From Puccinia triticina (lineage: Eukaryota; Basidiomycota; Pucciniomycetes; Pucciniales; Pucciniaceae), in the NCBI RefSeq assembly GCF_026914185.1, contig NC_070564.1:2480001-2544000 (forward strand): 64,000 bases of DNA, given 5' to 3'. Positions 1 through 12,000 of the stretch are shown one piece after another (the first letter of the stretch is position 1; each line of letters begins with the position of its first letter). A program made the position numbers and the translations under genes. The notes below the pieces were generated by a model, which ran no database searches, had not been told where the DNA came from, and was given only the letters and a program-made list of their open reading frames with translations.

Positions 1-845
1 CCATGGAGATGTGAAAGGCCCAGCCTGTGATTTTTTCCCCCTCATGTACTCGCGTACATCAGGGGGACAATTGGTGTCTCAAAACAAATTTTTTACTTTT
101 CATGTGGCTGTGAAAGGCCCATCCTGTGATATTTCCACCTCAATGTACGCGCGTACATCAGGGTGACTATTAGAAAAGTGCAAAAAGGTTAACTTGCATG
201 TGCACATGTGAATTTTGAAAAGCAAAAAAATACAAAATTCACTAGATCATTTTCGTGAGGAGGACAGGATATATGGCCAAAGTGAATTGGCACCGCAATC
301 CAACCTTGACTTAACTCAGACTTTCACCCTATTAAAACAGTTTTTTGTCATTTTTATCAGCCAAATTCAAATTAATTCCCGCATTTCCAAGAAAATGGGT
401 TTCAATTTCAATGACTGCAACATTACCACATTCCAAAAATCTAAACCCAATAATACCAAGTCAACTTTTAGTTTAATTTTGTACATCAGGGCATATAATG
501 TGAATTACAAGAAACCCATTTTTTTGGAGGAATTACCTTTGAGAATGGGAATTTTGCTTTGCTATCCTTAAAAATCAGTAAACAGGAGCAATTGATGAGT
601 TGGAATTTGGTGAAATATTATTTCATCATATTTCTTCCTACAGTTTTACATAGAAAACAAAAGAATTCTACACAACATTGTGTTGACTTCCAAATCAATT
701 GTGACTGACTTTTCACTAACTTCTCCATCCAATTTACTATTTTGGGGATGAGTTACTAATCCACATCAGGCTCACATCCGACCAAAACTCACATAAAATT
801 CAGCTCTGGCACTCCCTGGGGAGTGGGAACATATCTCCCCTGGTG
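1..845. repeat. Right part of a non-autonomous DNA transposon with palindromes
   Basis: Two copies of a palindrome built around TGTACGCGCGTACA lie near positions 25-60 and 145-175, each preceded by a similar gtgaaaggcccancctgtgat stretch. The right end, about 812-845, carries a near-palindrome of the GGCACTCCCTGGGGAGTG type followed by a terminal ccctggtg. The same terminal motif occurs at 22184-22222 and at both ends of the element at 59183-60616, so this is read as a family of TIR elements. The left end lies outside the window. The possible 118-codon reading frame at 215-571 is low complexity and is not taken as a gene. Confidence 0.55.
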
Positions 846-1188
846 TTTGGACCAGGATTGGCAAAAGCTTGTTCCAAGTAAGGACCAATGGTCTCCTAAA
901 TAATAGAAGATAAGCGGCTAACAATATAAATATTGTGTAGACCAAAATAATTACTCAGAAAGAAGAACATAGTTCTTTCCCTTCCTCTCACTTTTCTATT
1001 TGCATCGCGCAGCGGTCTATTTGCCTGCTCTTAGGTAAAAAATTCCCATCTGATTTTTACCCATTATGATGTACTTAGTTGAGATAAATTTCTGATAAGA
1101 AGTAATAAAAACTAAAAATTGAAGTAGCAGTGCTGGCGCTTTGATACCACTTTAAGTAGTTGCCTTGCACTAGCGCTATTGCTAACTG

Positions 1189-1827
1189 TCATTTCAAAAC
1201 ACGGTACCTTGCTTTGCTACACAAAAGCACCTCTTTTTCTCGCAAAGTGTATCTCTTGCGGTGTTGATTGTGGTACATCCCTCTTGCATGCAACATCAAA
1301 TTGACGGGTGAAGTACCAGATGCCGGATTATTGGCTATTTGATTGTAAAGTGCCAAGAACTTGAGGCATGCTTTTTGCAAGGTTTTCCATCTGATGGATG
1401 ACCAAGAGAGCAAGAAAGGGAAAAAGCATTAACCAAATGATTCAATCTGTATTGCAACTGTTGGAGACCACATACCAGGTTGATAAGCCATCAGCATCTT
1501 TTTTGGGTCCAGGAGTGAAGTTGCTGCAGTTGGCCAGGATTTGAGCCCAAAATTCATCTTTCTTTTGATTGTTTGACTGAATTGGGTCTTCCAATATGAG
1601 GACCCAGCTCTTTGCAAGTTGCTTGTGGAAGCTTGGGGCCAAATTTTGGGTCTTGGAACTTTGGACAAGGTTTGAAATTGCACTGGGTTGAGACAGGCTG
1701 GGCTACATAGTGTTGAACCCGGTTGGGTTTGGATTGAAGCTGATTGAGCTGTGGCTGTAGGTTGTTTTTTTTGACGTGGCATTTTGAAGGTGATGAGGTG
1801 TGTAGCGGGATTTTTGCAGGATGGCAA
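1189..1827 (-). pseudogene. Broken Myb/SANT-like (transposon-associated) gene remnant
   Basis: Read on the minus strand, the stretch gives pieces of a protein with a Lys/Gln-rich start (MPRQKKQP near 1780), a segment with DPIQSNNQKKDEFW, and an end with NQIANNPASGTSP and YHNQHRKRYTL. The pieces lie in different frames, separated by stops near 1440-1500, so the gene is broken. The pattern (acidic EDP block, FW, then a conserved SGTS and KRYTL block) resembles the Myb/SANT-like or NAM-associated domain proteins common in rust and plant genomes and often linked to PIF/Harbinger elements. The assignment rests on remembered family pattern only. An alternative is a lineage-specific host gene. Confidence 0.4.
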
Positions 1828-2733
1828 GTTAATCTAAGTTTGTGCCAAGGGTTTTTGGATGGCTTACTCTCAGGATTAGCAGGGAGCAGAGTTGCTTCAT
1901 GATACTTCATTTCCTACTCCCAGGAGTACTTACTCCAAATCTAATCTGCTCCAATGCGGTTGAGGAGTGGGAGTAGTTATGCTAATCCAAGGTAAAAATG
2001 TGACCAATGCAGTTGCTCTAAGAGGTTCAAAGAAAATATGATTGAATTAATACATGACTATTTTGTTTTATCATTAGCCCTGGCAATTTCTAGTTCTTTT
2101 CTCTTTTGCTGACAAAGAGTTTTTTTTCTCTTTCTTCAGCAGCCATTTTTCTAACTTAATAGCTCTATACATAAAAGGCTTACTAATTTGAAGGTAGGAG
2201 ACATAATGATTAATTGTAGGAGTTGTTTGCAACAGAGCTGGTGGATATTTAGTATGGTGCTCAACTGAGTTACTTGTCCATAACAGCTCAATGATGCCCA
2301 GGGATGTTCCAAAGTCAATCTCACAGTTAAATTGAGAAAATCAAAAGGCATGTCCTGGAGCCAAGTTTTCAGGGGAGATTGAAAGGCCTGTTGATGGGTG
2401 GATGTAGCTGAATAGACCGTATGTCCATGGGTTCAAGTTGCCATCCTTGTGAAGTTTGTTTGAAAAGTTTGAATGAGTTACAATCTCACTAGAGAAGATT
2501 CTGTCACAGTGTTGTTTGAATTCATTCCATTTGTTATTTGAACAACTTGGGATCCCAAATTATTTCATAATATCAGCATTGTCCTGGAAAAATTGCTTCA
2601 AAAAAAGTTGGACTTGGTCACATAGAAATTGGTTGAGCATAACTTTTAGATTTTATGGGAGTGTATCTATAATCCTCTGCCAATTTATTTTCAATTATTA
2701 AATTTTTAATTAGGAGTCAACAGTGAAAAGACA
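1828..2733. other. Intergenic, no gene supported
   Basis: AT-rich sequence with short open frames only. No splice-consistent coding pattern, terminal repeat or RNA gene was found. Confidence 0.5.
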
Positions 2734-2805
2734 AGGAAAACCATTAGATTTGAACCCAAATCACAGTCATGGTACAGACCTGCTCTACCGCTGAGCTAAG
2801 CCGTC
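2734..2805 (-). repeat. tRNA-derived unit 1 (SINE head or tRNA pseudogene)
   Basis: On the minus strand the sequence contains a good Pol III box A (TTAGCTCAGCGGTAGAGC) and a box B-like GGGTTCAAATC at normal spacing, with a D arm that folds (GCTC/GAGC). The acceptor and T stems pair only in part and the anticodon stem is weak, with an eight-base loop, so a working tRNA is unlikely. A near-identical unit lies about 243 bp away in the same orientation. Confidence 0.5.
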
Positions 2806-2976
2806 TGATGCATGGCGTACGGAGGCTCCAACACCCCAGCCTATGCCAAGCATCAGAGACCCCCAATTAGGGGAGCCCCCTATCAATCCATGACTATGCA
2901 GCTTCTACCCCCGGATTAGCAAGGGGACTAAAGCTTGTGCTAGGAGCTAGCACTGGGCTCATAACATGAAAAGACC

Positions 2977-3048
2977 AGGACAACCATGGTATTTGAACCC
3001 ACGTCACAGTCATGGTACAGACCTGCTCTACCGCTGAGCTAAGCCTTC
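2977..3048 (-). repeat. tRNA-derived unit 2 (tandem copy)
   Basis: Second copy of the tRNA-like unit, with identical box A and box B GGGTTCAAATACC. Flanks are shared with copy 1: gaaaagac on the left and a tacggaggctccaaca stretch on the right. The acceptor arm GAAGGCT pairs loosely with GGTTGTC at the 3' end. Two direct copies 243 bp apart suggest a tandem or dimeric SINE. Confidence 0.5.
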
Positions 3049-4465
3049 TGATGCATGGCTTACGGAGGCTCCAACAAACAGAAGTTGTGCTTGATTTTTA
3101 TTTGAAGATGTCAGACTCATTTTGGAATGCCTGTATCATTTGATATTCCAATTTAAACAGATTCATCTTTAATAAAACCCAATAAATGATATAAATTGAC
3201 AAAAATTTGAAATCCACTTATACTTTTATTGCAGGCATTGTGTCTTTACAGTTCCAACTGAGTTCCAGTTGATTTCCAGCTGATTGGTTCCAACCAATTA
3301 CTGCATGAGTTTTAGATGAGTTCCAGATCAGTTCCAAATGATTTCCAGAGTTGATCATTGTTTATTAACATTATGTTTGCCAAAGGCCTCCAGCACAGTT
3401 ATATAAACACCACCCTTAAAATGGTGGCAATGTGTGCACATTGCCATGCTTATAAACTTGATTTTATGTAGAAATTACTAACATAATAGCCTTGAGTTAC
3501 AATGAAATGACTAACTTGTAGCTCTGATTTTGCATTCAGTATACTTTCAACTTAAAATCCACAACCCAATTTTTTTACTTGAATCCCAGATTTTGCTTCT
3601 TTCAATATTTAGTAGAAAGTATTGATTGTTAAATAATTATTTTTCTTTCCTGCCCTTTCTGTAATCTGTAGACTGATTAAAATTCTACAAGGAAGGAGCT
3701 GACATGCTCATAGAGCTAAATACCACCTATTGATATTTTGTTGTCAATTTGTAATGAATTATTTCAGTATAAATTCACATGAAGAGAAATAATGTCATGA
3801 TTCAAGAATATGTGGCAAGGCATGACTGAGCCTCAAATGCCTGTTGCATTATGATCAAGATGAAATGATTTTGGCTGTTGTATTTTGATAAATATGAAAT
3901 GTATGCCAGGACTGTAGAGTATTATGTCTAGTCCTGATTTGATGTGTAAGGCAGGCAGGCAATTGTGTCATAAGGACTTATGAAGATTCAAAAAAAATTA
4001 TATATACATACCTGAACATCTCATGGAAGCCAGATCAATGCTTAAGGAGGATTGGGATCAGCTCACAGATTGTGTGAATTTCCTGTATGCACTTTGTTGT
4101 CTTGAAGCCATGTCTTTCTATCACTATCAGTCACATTCATGGAATTTGAAGTCCTTTATTTGTACTTGTAATTTGTAAGCATAGGTTGAAGTCAGTGAAT
4201 AGTTTCCGAAAGCAATGAAGTTCAATACATATCACAGTCAAGCCAAGAAAATACCATCAGCAAATTTTAAAACCAATCACCAAGCTTTCAGCCCAAGCTT
4301 TGCATAGGAGCTCAGTCGTCAACCATCCACTTGACCAAAGCTTACCACACAGGTCATCCGAGATGACGGTTTTCACTAGATTTTCTCTCTTTTTCTCCCC
4401 TCATATTGCCTAGTATGATTGTTAATGATTGCTAATACTGACTGTTTGTTTTCTTCTGCATCAAA
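3049..4465. other. Intergenic repeat-derived DNA
   Basis: No gene seen. At 3250-3350 a run of degenerate gttccaactgagttccagttga units occurs. At 3404-3441 there is a motif (CACCACCCTTAAAATGGTGG then a gcaatgtgtgcacattgc palindrome) whose reverse complement appears at 22132-22169, so it is probably a transposon end. Confidence 0.45.
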
Positions 4466-6990
4466 ATGAACCCAATCCCAGAGCAAAATACCCAACGCAA
4501 AAACCCAATATACCTCAAATGCCTCGGAACGATATCCGGTAACTGCACCATGGTTGATGGCCTTCGGAAATCAATCAAATACCCAAGCCAAACACAAGCA
4601 CTCCTTCAAAAAGGACCCGAGAGCATCAACATTTTTACCTGGCCAGGGGCGCAAGCCGGTCATGTTGCCGAACCCCTCTCTGGTGTTTTGAGGAAGTTGC
4701 TCGTAGGGCCGGTTGGAACGGTGTCAACGGAGCTGAATGCCTTTTTAGCTCGCAAGACAGACGATCAAAGCTTGCCCAAGACATCACTGCCAACAGTTAT
4801 TATTGATTCCACCCTTGTCGCTGCCCCCACCCCCACACCTACTCTGACAGTGATCTTAATGCTGTTCGTCGCTTCTGGACATGCTCCCGAGGTACTCCAA
4901 ATATTTGAAGAAAGCGGTCTGAAAGTCAAAATCATCGAAGGCTACCGTCCAGAAAGCTGCTGGGGGATTCCCCATTCTTTGCATCTTGAGGTTGGGCAAC
5001 GGTCGGCCCCAGCAAATCCGATTCACGGCTGCAAAACAACCCTCTTGACGCACCAGCAACAAGCCCTGGAGTTCATTCTGAAATTAGAATCGCCGGAATC
5101 AACTGCACTTTCCGCCTTTTGGAATTCATCGACCTGCTTGTGGCTGAAGCAATTATTTGATAGTTCAGCAAACACCGGTAAAACCTGGGAGTATATCAAT
5201 CATAACAATCAAGGGTCCATCCTAGCCGACGATATGGGCCTCGGAAAAACTTTAACATCCCTGGCACTCATTGTGACTTCAAAGGATGCGGCTGAACTGT
5301 TTGCTAATACGAACGAGCGAAATTCAAAGGCAACATTGGTGATATGCCCCTTATCAACTTTGGCAAATTGGGAGGCCGAGATCCATAAGCACCTGGACCC
5401 AAATCTCACAAAATATGCTGTATATCACGGAGAAGAACGAAAAAAGTGGACGGCGCACATGCTTAGGGAAAACAATATTGTTCTTGTTACTTACAACACT
5501 GTAGCCAATCTTTACGAGTCAAGGTGCGATGAGCTTTTTGGAGCAATCTGGTTTCGAACAATATTGGATGAGGCCCAGTAGATCGATAATGCAGCTTGGA
5601 ATCGTGTAGAAAGCATTATTGATTGGTATTTTTTGGGAGTAGTGTGATTCGCGACCAAGCAACCAAGCGAAGCCGGGCCATTTTAGCCTTAGAGTCTCAA
5701 CAAAAACTCTGCTTGACCGGAACACCGCTGCAAAATCACTTGAGTGACCTGTACACCCTACTTCAATTTATCAGACTGGACCCGTGGTCGAGGGACGAAG
5801 TGTGGCAGACGTTCATCAAGCCAAGCATAAGACGCAAATCAGAGAAGGCAATCCAATTGCTTCAACAGCTTCTTGCCACTGTTTCGTTAAGGAGGCTGAA
5901 AACAGATGTGCTCCAATTGCCGCCTAAAATAGAGGAACAAGTAGGCCTACCACTACAAGAACCTTGGGACAAAGATTACCGCCGTCGATATCACGATTTT
6001 GCCGACCCGTTTGGGGTAGACAGAGGCAGCGAAAGCTGGGATTCGGCGGAATTTTTTCAGCAACTAACAATGCTCCAATTGTATTGTGATCATCCAGGAT
6101 TGGTAGATGCGAGCCAATATGATCTACCAAAGCAGGAAACTTCATGGCACGATAGTCCGAAGATTGTACATCTTATAGAAGATCTGAAAGCACACTTAAA
6201 GTCGGAGCAAGGTGGACGAATTGCGAAGGCGGTGGTTTTTTCTCAGTGGACAAACTTCCTGGGGATGTATGTGCTATGATTTTTTAGGAAGTTGCACCAG
6301 GAGTGACTAATTCGTTGATGAGGTTTTCACACAGGGTGGGTTTTGCTCTCGTCAAGAACGGCATAGAGTACGAAAAACTAGATGGAACCTGCTCACTGCA
6401 GCAGCGCGAAAAATCTTTGGCAAGAATGAGGCAGCAGCCAGACGTTCGAGTACTTCTGGCGACAATTGGAGCAGGTGGAGTGGGGATTGACCGGTCCTGA
6501 CCTGTACACAAAAGGTGTACTTGATGGTGAGTTGGCGCGAATAAAAATCAAATATTTGGCCTCAGACTGACGGTAAACTACACAAGGAACCTTGTTGGAA
6601 TCCAAGTGTTGAAAGCCAAGCAACAGATTGGGCGTATCGGCTGGGGCAAGTCTGCACCACCCAGATTATTTGTTACTTCATTGAGGGAAGCATTGAAGTC
6701 AACATGATGGAGGTATGTGCTATCGGATTTAATTGTAGTCACATAAGCTAATGAAGATCCACATGTTCCAATTTATAGATACAGAAGCGGAAAAAGGAAC
6801 TGGCGCAGTAGGTCATTTCTATTTACATATATCTAATAAGAACTCACACTAATGACAGTGAATGTACAGTTTGACATTAGATCAACCGGGCAATAACATC
6901 AAGGAGGTGGTACGGATGATGATGGAATTGATTCATCTTCAACGTCAGGAGAACAATCAGATGGAAGGGAATTCGAGTGGGTCTTCCTGA
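4466..6990 (+). CDS. SNF2-family DNA-dependent ATPase (RAD5/RAD16-like, no RING), spliced, damaged 3' part
   Basis: Exons read as 4466-5577, 5643-6266, 6335-6493, about 6566-6712, 6779-6807 and 6870-6990, all with GT-AG introns of 62-72 nt. Motif I is DDMGLGKT (about residue 255), followed by VICPLSTLANWE and, across the first intron, a DEAH box: exon 1 ends DEA+CA and exon 2 supplies T, then VIRDQATKRSRA and LTGTPLQN. The second lobe has VVFSQW, LDGT and IGAGGVGID. SNF2 proteins use ATP to move along DNA and remodel nucleosomes or repair intermediates. RAD5-type proteins usually have a RING between the lobes; none is seen here. Oddities: exon 4 holds a frameshift (LT then EPCWNP in another frame), and motif VI reads QATDWAYRLGQ where the family has DRxHRxGQ. 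It is therefore probably an impaired copy, possibly a transposon-borne one. The end overlaps the companion gene on the other strand by about 30 bp. Confidence 0.78.
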
Positions 6991-8110
6991 CTACAATTCA
7001 AGATATCCTGGGCGACTTTGGGTCTGGAATGGAGGAAAGCGGGATCATAGCAGCACCGGGGCAAACCAATTGGGACGGGCGAAACTTTGGATGTGCTGAT
7101 GGGATTTTGACGACGTAATTCAAGCAATTTAGCCCTATGCACAATCCAAGGACCTTTTTCCTTGCGCAAACGCTCCACCGTGGCTAAGTCTAATTTGTGT
7201 GCAAATTCCGTGAGTTTTTGGGAGCGCCACGGTAAGTGCATTCGATAGAGGTCCCCGGCGCTGTCTTCTTCGGTGTCAGAGGTGCAAGCGGGATCCATGA
7301 AGATGCGGGTTAAATTCGCGGGGAGAGACAAGGCCACGCAAGTATTGACACGTCGATCACTGAGCTTGAGATGTGTATTACAAATTTATTGAAAGCCAAA
7401 TGGATGTTTTAAGTCAGAGGAATGTCAGAGGAAGTGCATCTACTGTAAGCAACCAGAAGACGGACCTGTTTACTCCTTTTGCTTCGTTTTTCTTGGGCCG
7501 ACTTCAGCTCTCGCCAGGCAGGGTTGCGAGATGATTGTCGGAGATCAGCCTGGCGCCCATGAATCCAACGGAATAAGACCTTTTGACCATTAGGGATTGT
7601 ATTGTTGGTGGGTGATATGGCGTATTTATACAAAAGGCCATTATTTTTCGCAAACGACCAATGCTTCCAGATCATTGTTGCAAACCACTCGTTGTAAGGC
7701 GAACCTGGGGATTCGTCCCATGCAAAACTAACATGATGAATATTTACCTCGGCAAGGTCTTCAACAAAAAATTGGCGACAAATGATAGGAATACATTTGA
7801 TTCTCCCTCCGACCTCGAGGTCTGCAATATTTTGCTCAGTGAGGTACAAATGGAACCGGGCAAAAGTTGTATCGCTAGTGTATGCCTCGTCAGAACGCGT
7901 CTTGAAAGTGGAAATTTGGGATTCGGGAGGAGAAGGAGGAAGGTCGCTCTTCAAAGCTTCCGCGCCAAGGAGAACCCGGGTGAAGTCATGGAGGGACCGA
8001 GAAAATGCGGAATTTGCGGATGGAATGCAGCTTGCAACCAGTTGTGAATGAAGGTGAGTGATAGTGGCAGGCATTAGGCCATTCTTGAGGCTGGTGTGAT
8101 GGGTCTTCAT
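6957..8110 (-). CDS. CACTA-associated companion protein, copy 1 (unknown function)
   Basis: Two exons, 8110-7466 and 7364-6957, joined by a GT-AG intron of 101 nt, give about 350 residues. The protein aligns by eye along its length with the product of 14149-15683: LHDFTRVLLG against LQTFTRAMMG, a tract HHVSFAWDES against PRFTFDWNTR, LFRWIHG against FFEWVGN, then FMDPACTSDTEED against LRDPDAVSDFEEE and YDPAFL against YGPAYL. The intron falls at the equivalent place in both. No known domain was recognised. The region upstream of the start (8358-8634) carries the TTGGACNATNGTCCAA palindromes seen near the second copy, so the gene is probably transposon-encoded, perhaps a DNA-binding partner of the transposase (inference). 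It lies tail to tail with the SNF2 gene. Confidence 0.6.
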
Positions 8111-8357
8111 GATTGAAGGTTGGATTGGGGGAAAGGTGAGGTGGCGGAAAGAATGAGGGGCAAAGATGAGAAAAATGTGTTGTCGGTAGATAAAAACCCC
8201 GATCCCTGATGGAAAAGGGCCAAGACAATGGGAGTCTATGACACTAGGTTAATTTTTTGACGTAAGAATATCCTTTCATTGAGTAGCACCCTCCAAATTA
8301 ACCCATATGTCATTGGTGGAGTTGACAGACCTATTGTGTCGACGAAGCTGTTAGCCA

Positions 8358-8634
8358 TTTGGACGATTGTCCATGCTGGAATGAGATTCTGAAACCCAAG
8401 TTTTGTGGCAGCTTGTCCCAGATTTTGCGGAAGGCCAGATTGCGTAGGAAGCACATGTTACGAAAGGCCGCAAACAATTTGGACAATCGTCCAAGTCGAT
8501 ACAGCTTGCAATTTGGTGGATTAGCCCATTCTTACGGAGTCACCCAAGTTATGACACTTAAACTCTGCGACCTGTAATACTACTTATGTCAAGACAAGCC
8601 GTACCACTAATTTACGGGTTGGACAATCGTCCAA
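8358..8634. repeat. CACTA-type subterminal palindromes, cluster 1
   Basis: Three copies of a 16-bp near-palindrome (TTTGGACGATTGTCCA at 8358-8373, TTTGGACAATCGTCCAAG at about 8478-8494, TTGGACAATCGTCCAA at 8619-8634). They lie between the companion gene and the transposase gene. Subterminal repeats of this kind are transposase or accessory-protein binding sites in CACTA elements. Confidence 0.6.
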
Positions 8635-9069
8635 AAAGAAAAATGGGAGCAATTCGCACTTTGGATGCGCTGATAACTGCTCACCACAAACAGAGGGGCA
8701 AATGATATCCTCATGGTCAATGATCAGTGAACCATGACCTGTTGATCTGCGTGAACTGAAGGGTCTTCAAGTGTGTCAACCAGCCATATTGGGTGATTTC
8801 CGCGGCCGACACTCAGGTTTGTACCAAAATAGGGCGATGCATATGTAGGGTAGCCCAGCCGAAGTTCCTAGAATGCACTCAAACCCCCAACGTAAATTAG
8901 AAGAGCCCATGTTACCCAGCAAATCAGGCACACACCCCTCCCGCGCAAATCAATTATTGGTTGAAGGACACGCAACACAACAAAAAGTTTACCACCATCA
9001 GTGAGTACCTCTATGACCTTTTGCGCCTTCAAATAACATGGGAAATAAGAATTAATGTGATCTCAGACA
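8635..9069. other. 5' region of the transposase gene
   Basis: No coding sequence is supported. It holds the presumed promoter of the TNP2-like transposase. No TATA box or terminal CACTA motif could be assigned with confidence. Confidence 0.4.
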
Positions 9070-12000
9070 ATGAGGGTTTGCAGCTGCGAGAAATTTGGGT
9101 GTGCACGGAGCATTTATTGGGACGCAAATGGGATTGAACGCATGGGGGTCCCTTTGTCAGACGTGACTTACCGAAAGCACCAAAGGTTGGCTCAATTGGA
9201 CATCCTACTCGGATCCAGCTCTCCCGGGAATCACCATCCTACTCCACAAGATCGGCCCCTTCCAATGCCATCCGCAATGGCTCCGACTGGATCCCAATTA
9301 CCAGTACACCATGCCTCTGCCCAGAACAACCAAACTGTAGGATCAAGCAGTAATGAGGCTGCTATATCTCACATCCCATTACAATCAGGCGCTGCTGGTC
9401 GAAGCGGTGGGGGAAATCCGTTGGCCGCCCAAGATAACGAACGAGAGGCGGAGTTCCGATTCATTGATCAACATGCTCTGCATGTTTTGCTTCAAGCCGC
9501 TCGGTTCCACTTCGAGGACTACATGAGTGAAGAAGCTTGCGAAAGATTCCTGGCTGATGAGAAGGTGAAGCTATCTCGCTTGGGGAACCGGTTTCAGTTC
9601 CACACGTCTATCATCTTGAAAAACATACCCGCATCAATAGTTACAGTAACGCGTCGTCTTGGCTTAGACTGTAGTTTTCAAGAACACGCCACTTGCCCAA
9701 AATGTTGGACGCTCTACGAAGCAATTCCGGATTCTGAAAGTTGGGCGAAACAAAAACTTCACACCACGTTGACTACTCGCTGTACGGCCAAATTCTTCAC
9801 ATCCGCCAGGAGCCTCTCAAAGTCGAATGAAAAGGGCCCTCGCTTGTGTGAAGAGCCAGTGTTCAAGGAATTTGTAGCCTCTGGGAAACCTGCGTGGCGA
9901 CCAATTAAAGGTTTCTGTTACCAGAGGCTGAAGGACTGGTTGAAAAGGAAGCTTCTTTGTCAGGACTTTGAGGACTTCCTCGAAGCGCCTTTGCAGTATG
10001 CGCGTCAAGATGGTGTCATGAGGGATATCTGGGACGGGACCGTATGGAAAACTTTCAAGTTCCCCAGCACTGCTTCTGAACCGTACACCAGCACTTCCGG
10101 GAACCTCGTATTCAGCCTCTACGTCGACTGGTTCAATCCCCATGGGAATAAGATAGGTGGGAAGTGTTTGGAGGCTGGTGCTATAACTTTAGTTTGTCTT
10201 AACTTGCCTCCGGGTGAACGCTATCTAGAGCAGAATATTTTCCTTTTTGGGATCACTCCGGGCCAGCCCTCAGCAGATCACATATACAATGTCCTTCAAC
10301 CGCTTGTGACGGAGTTCTTGGAATTTGCTAATGGCGTTGTATTCGAAGAAACATCACGCTTTCCCAGTGGACGAACCATCCGCGCAATTATGCTCCCATT
10401 GATAGCTGATCTCCCAGCACTGCGGAAGGTGGCCGGATTTGCGTCTCATTCAGCTACTCTGTTCTGTTCTTTGTGTAAGCTCACTCGCCCACAGATCAAC
10501 AATTTTGATCCATCACAATTTCCCCCGCGGGAGCATGAAGATCACATCGAATGGGCTAGGAAATGGCTTGATAGCCCTGACAGTACGCGCCGGAACGCCA
10601 TAGTCAAAGAAAAAGGTGTCCGCTATAGTCCGTTGAACGAATTACCATATTGGAGGCCCCTGGAATACTCAAGTATTGATGTTATGCATGCGTTGATGCT
10701 TGGCGTACTGAAAGATCATTCTCTATCCTACTTTGGGCTGGCGGCTGCAGGGAAGAAACATGAGGCCGATCTGAAGAAGTTGCGGAAAATGCAGCCAACC
10801 AAACAAGGCCCTGTGTTTGAGGTGTTACTTCAAATGAGAACTCAAAGCAAAAAACATCCTGCCGAAGATGACAACCATCCTGCAAAGCGCCGATTGACAA
10901 CAGAAAATATTCTAGCCTTGGCCTCAACAAGTGCTGATAAACTTCCAGCAACAACACCACATGCCAATTCGTCTCGAGGATCACAAGCTTCTGGTGCCAC
11001 AGTACATCAGCACCTCCTCCGAGCGCGCGTGAACAACCAACAAGCAAGTGTCTCAAGCCAAGCAACCATAAATCCGCGCAAGGACAAGGAAGGTAGCCAA
11101 GCATCACGACGATCTCATGGGGAAAGCTTGGTGAGCGAAGCGGACACTCACGACAAGGAGGAAAGCACGCCGGACCGGGAGCTGGATGATCAGATGCCGC
11201 ATCTGCTAACCAAAGAACTCGAGTGTGTTCGGCGAGCAATTGAGCAGGCCTGCTTACCATCATGGGTCGACCATCTGCCTCTCAAATTAGGTGCCGCAAG
11301 TGCAGGCTCCCTGAAGGCAGCCGAATGGGGAATCTTGTACACCGTATTTTACCCCCTAGTTTTGTTGCCTCTATGGAACTTGTGTGATGCAAACGATGAT
11401 CAAAAAGTCTTAGCTGAAAACTTGGTAAAAATAGTTCACATAACACATTTGCTGAGCCATCGTATGATCACTGCCGTCAATTTAAGCTCAATTTGCAAGG
11501 CAATTCGGGAATACAGGAGGCACACTCTTGCAAACTGGCCAAAAGTCAACTCGAAACCCAATATACATATCCTACAACATTTCCCCGAAGTAATTGAGCG
11601 CTTTGGCCCACCAGCTGCCTTCGCCGCATGGGCACAAGAGTGCTTGAACGGACTCCTTGGCAAAACCAAAACCAATAATCATCCGGGTTAGCTCTTTCAC
11701 TTGGTTCTGGTTTTGTTTGGCTACATATATTAACATACTGTGCACCGGCTGCAGGGGTGTTGAGCAAGACGTTGTTCCAGCGATGGATTCAGCGGAGTAC
11801 TTTGAAACGCTTGAGTGAGCTCACTGATAGGGGCGTTGATGGGGACGGGCGGGATTCCAGGACGACAATTGCTCCAACCGCGCTCCCAGGCAAAATATAT
11901 GCCAGCTGGCTCGATCACCTCAACGAATTCCCTCCATACTCATCCGCCAAATGGGTTCCTGAAGCATCAGGAAGTCCTTCGAACAATGGCACCATTTTAA

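Noticed and set aside
215..571. 118-codon plus-strand frame
   Set aside because: AT-rich, Asn/Lys/Phe-rich, without similarity or splice signals.
2734..3048. Functional tRNA genes
   Set aside because: The anticodon and T stems do not pair properly and no normal seven-base anticodon loop forms.
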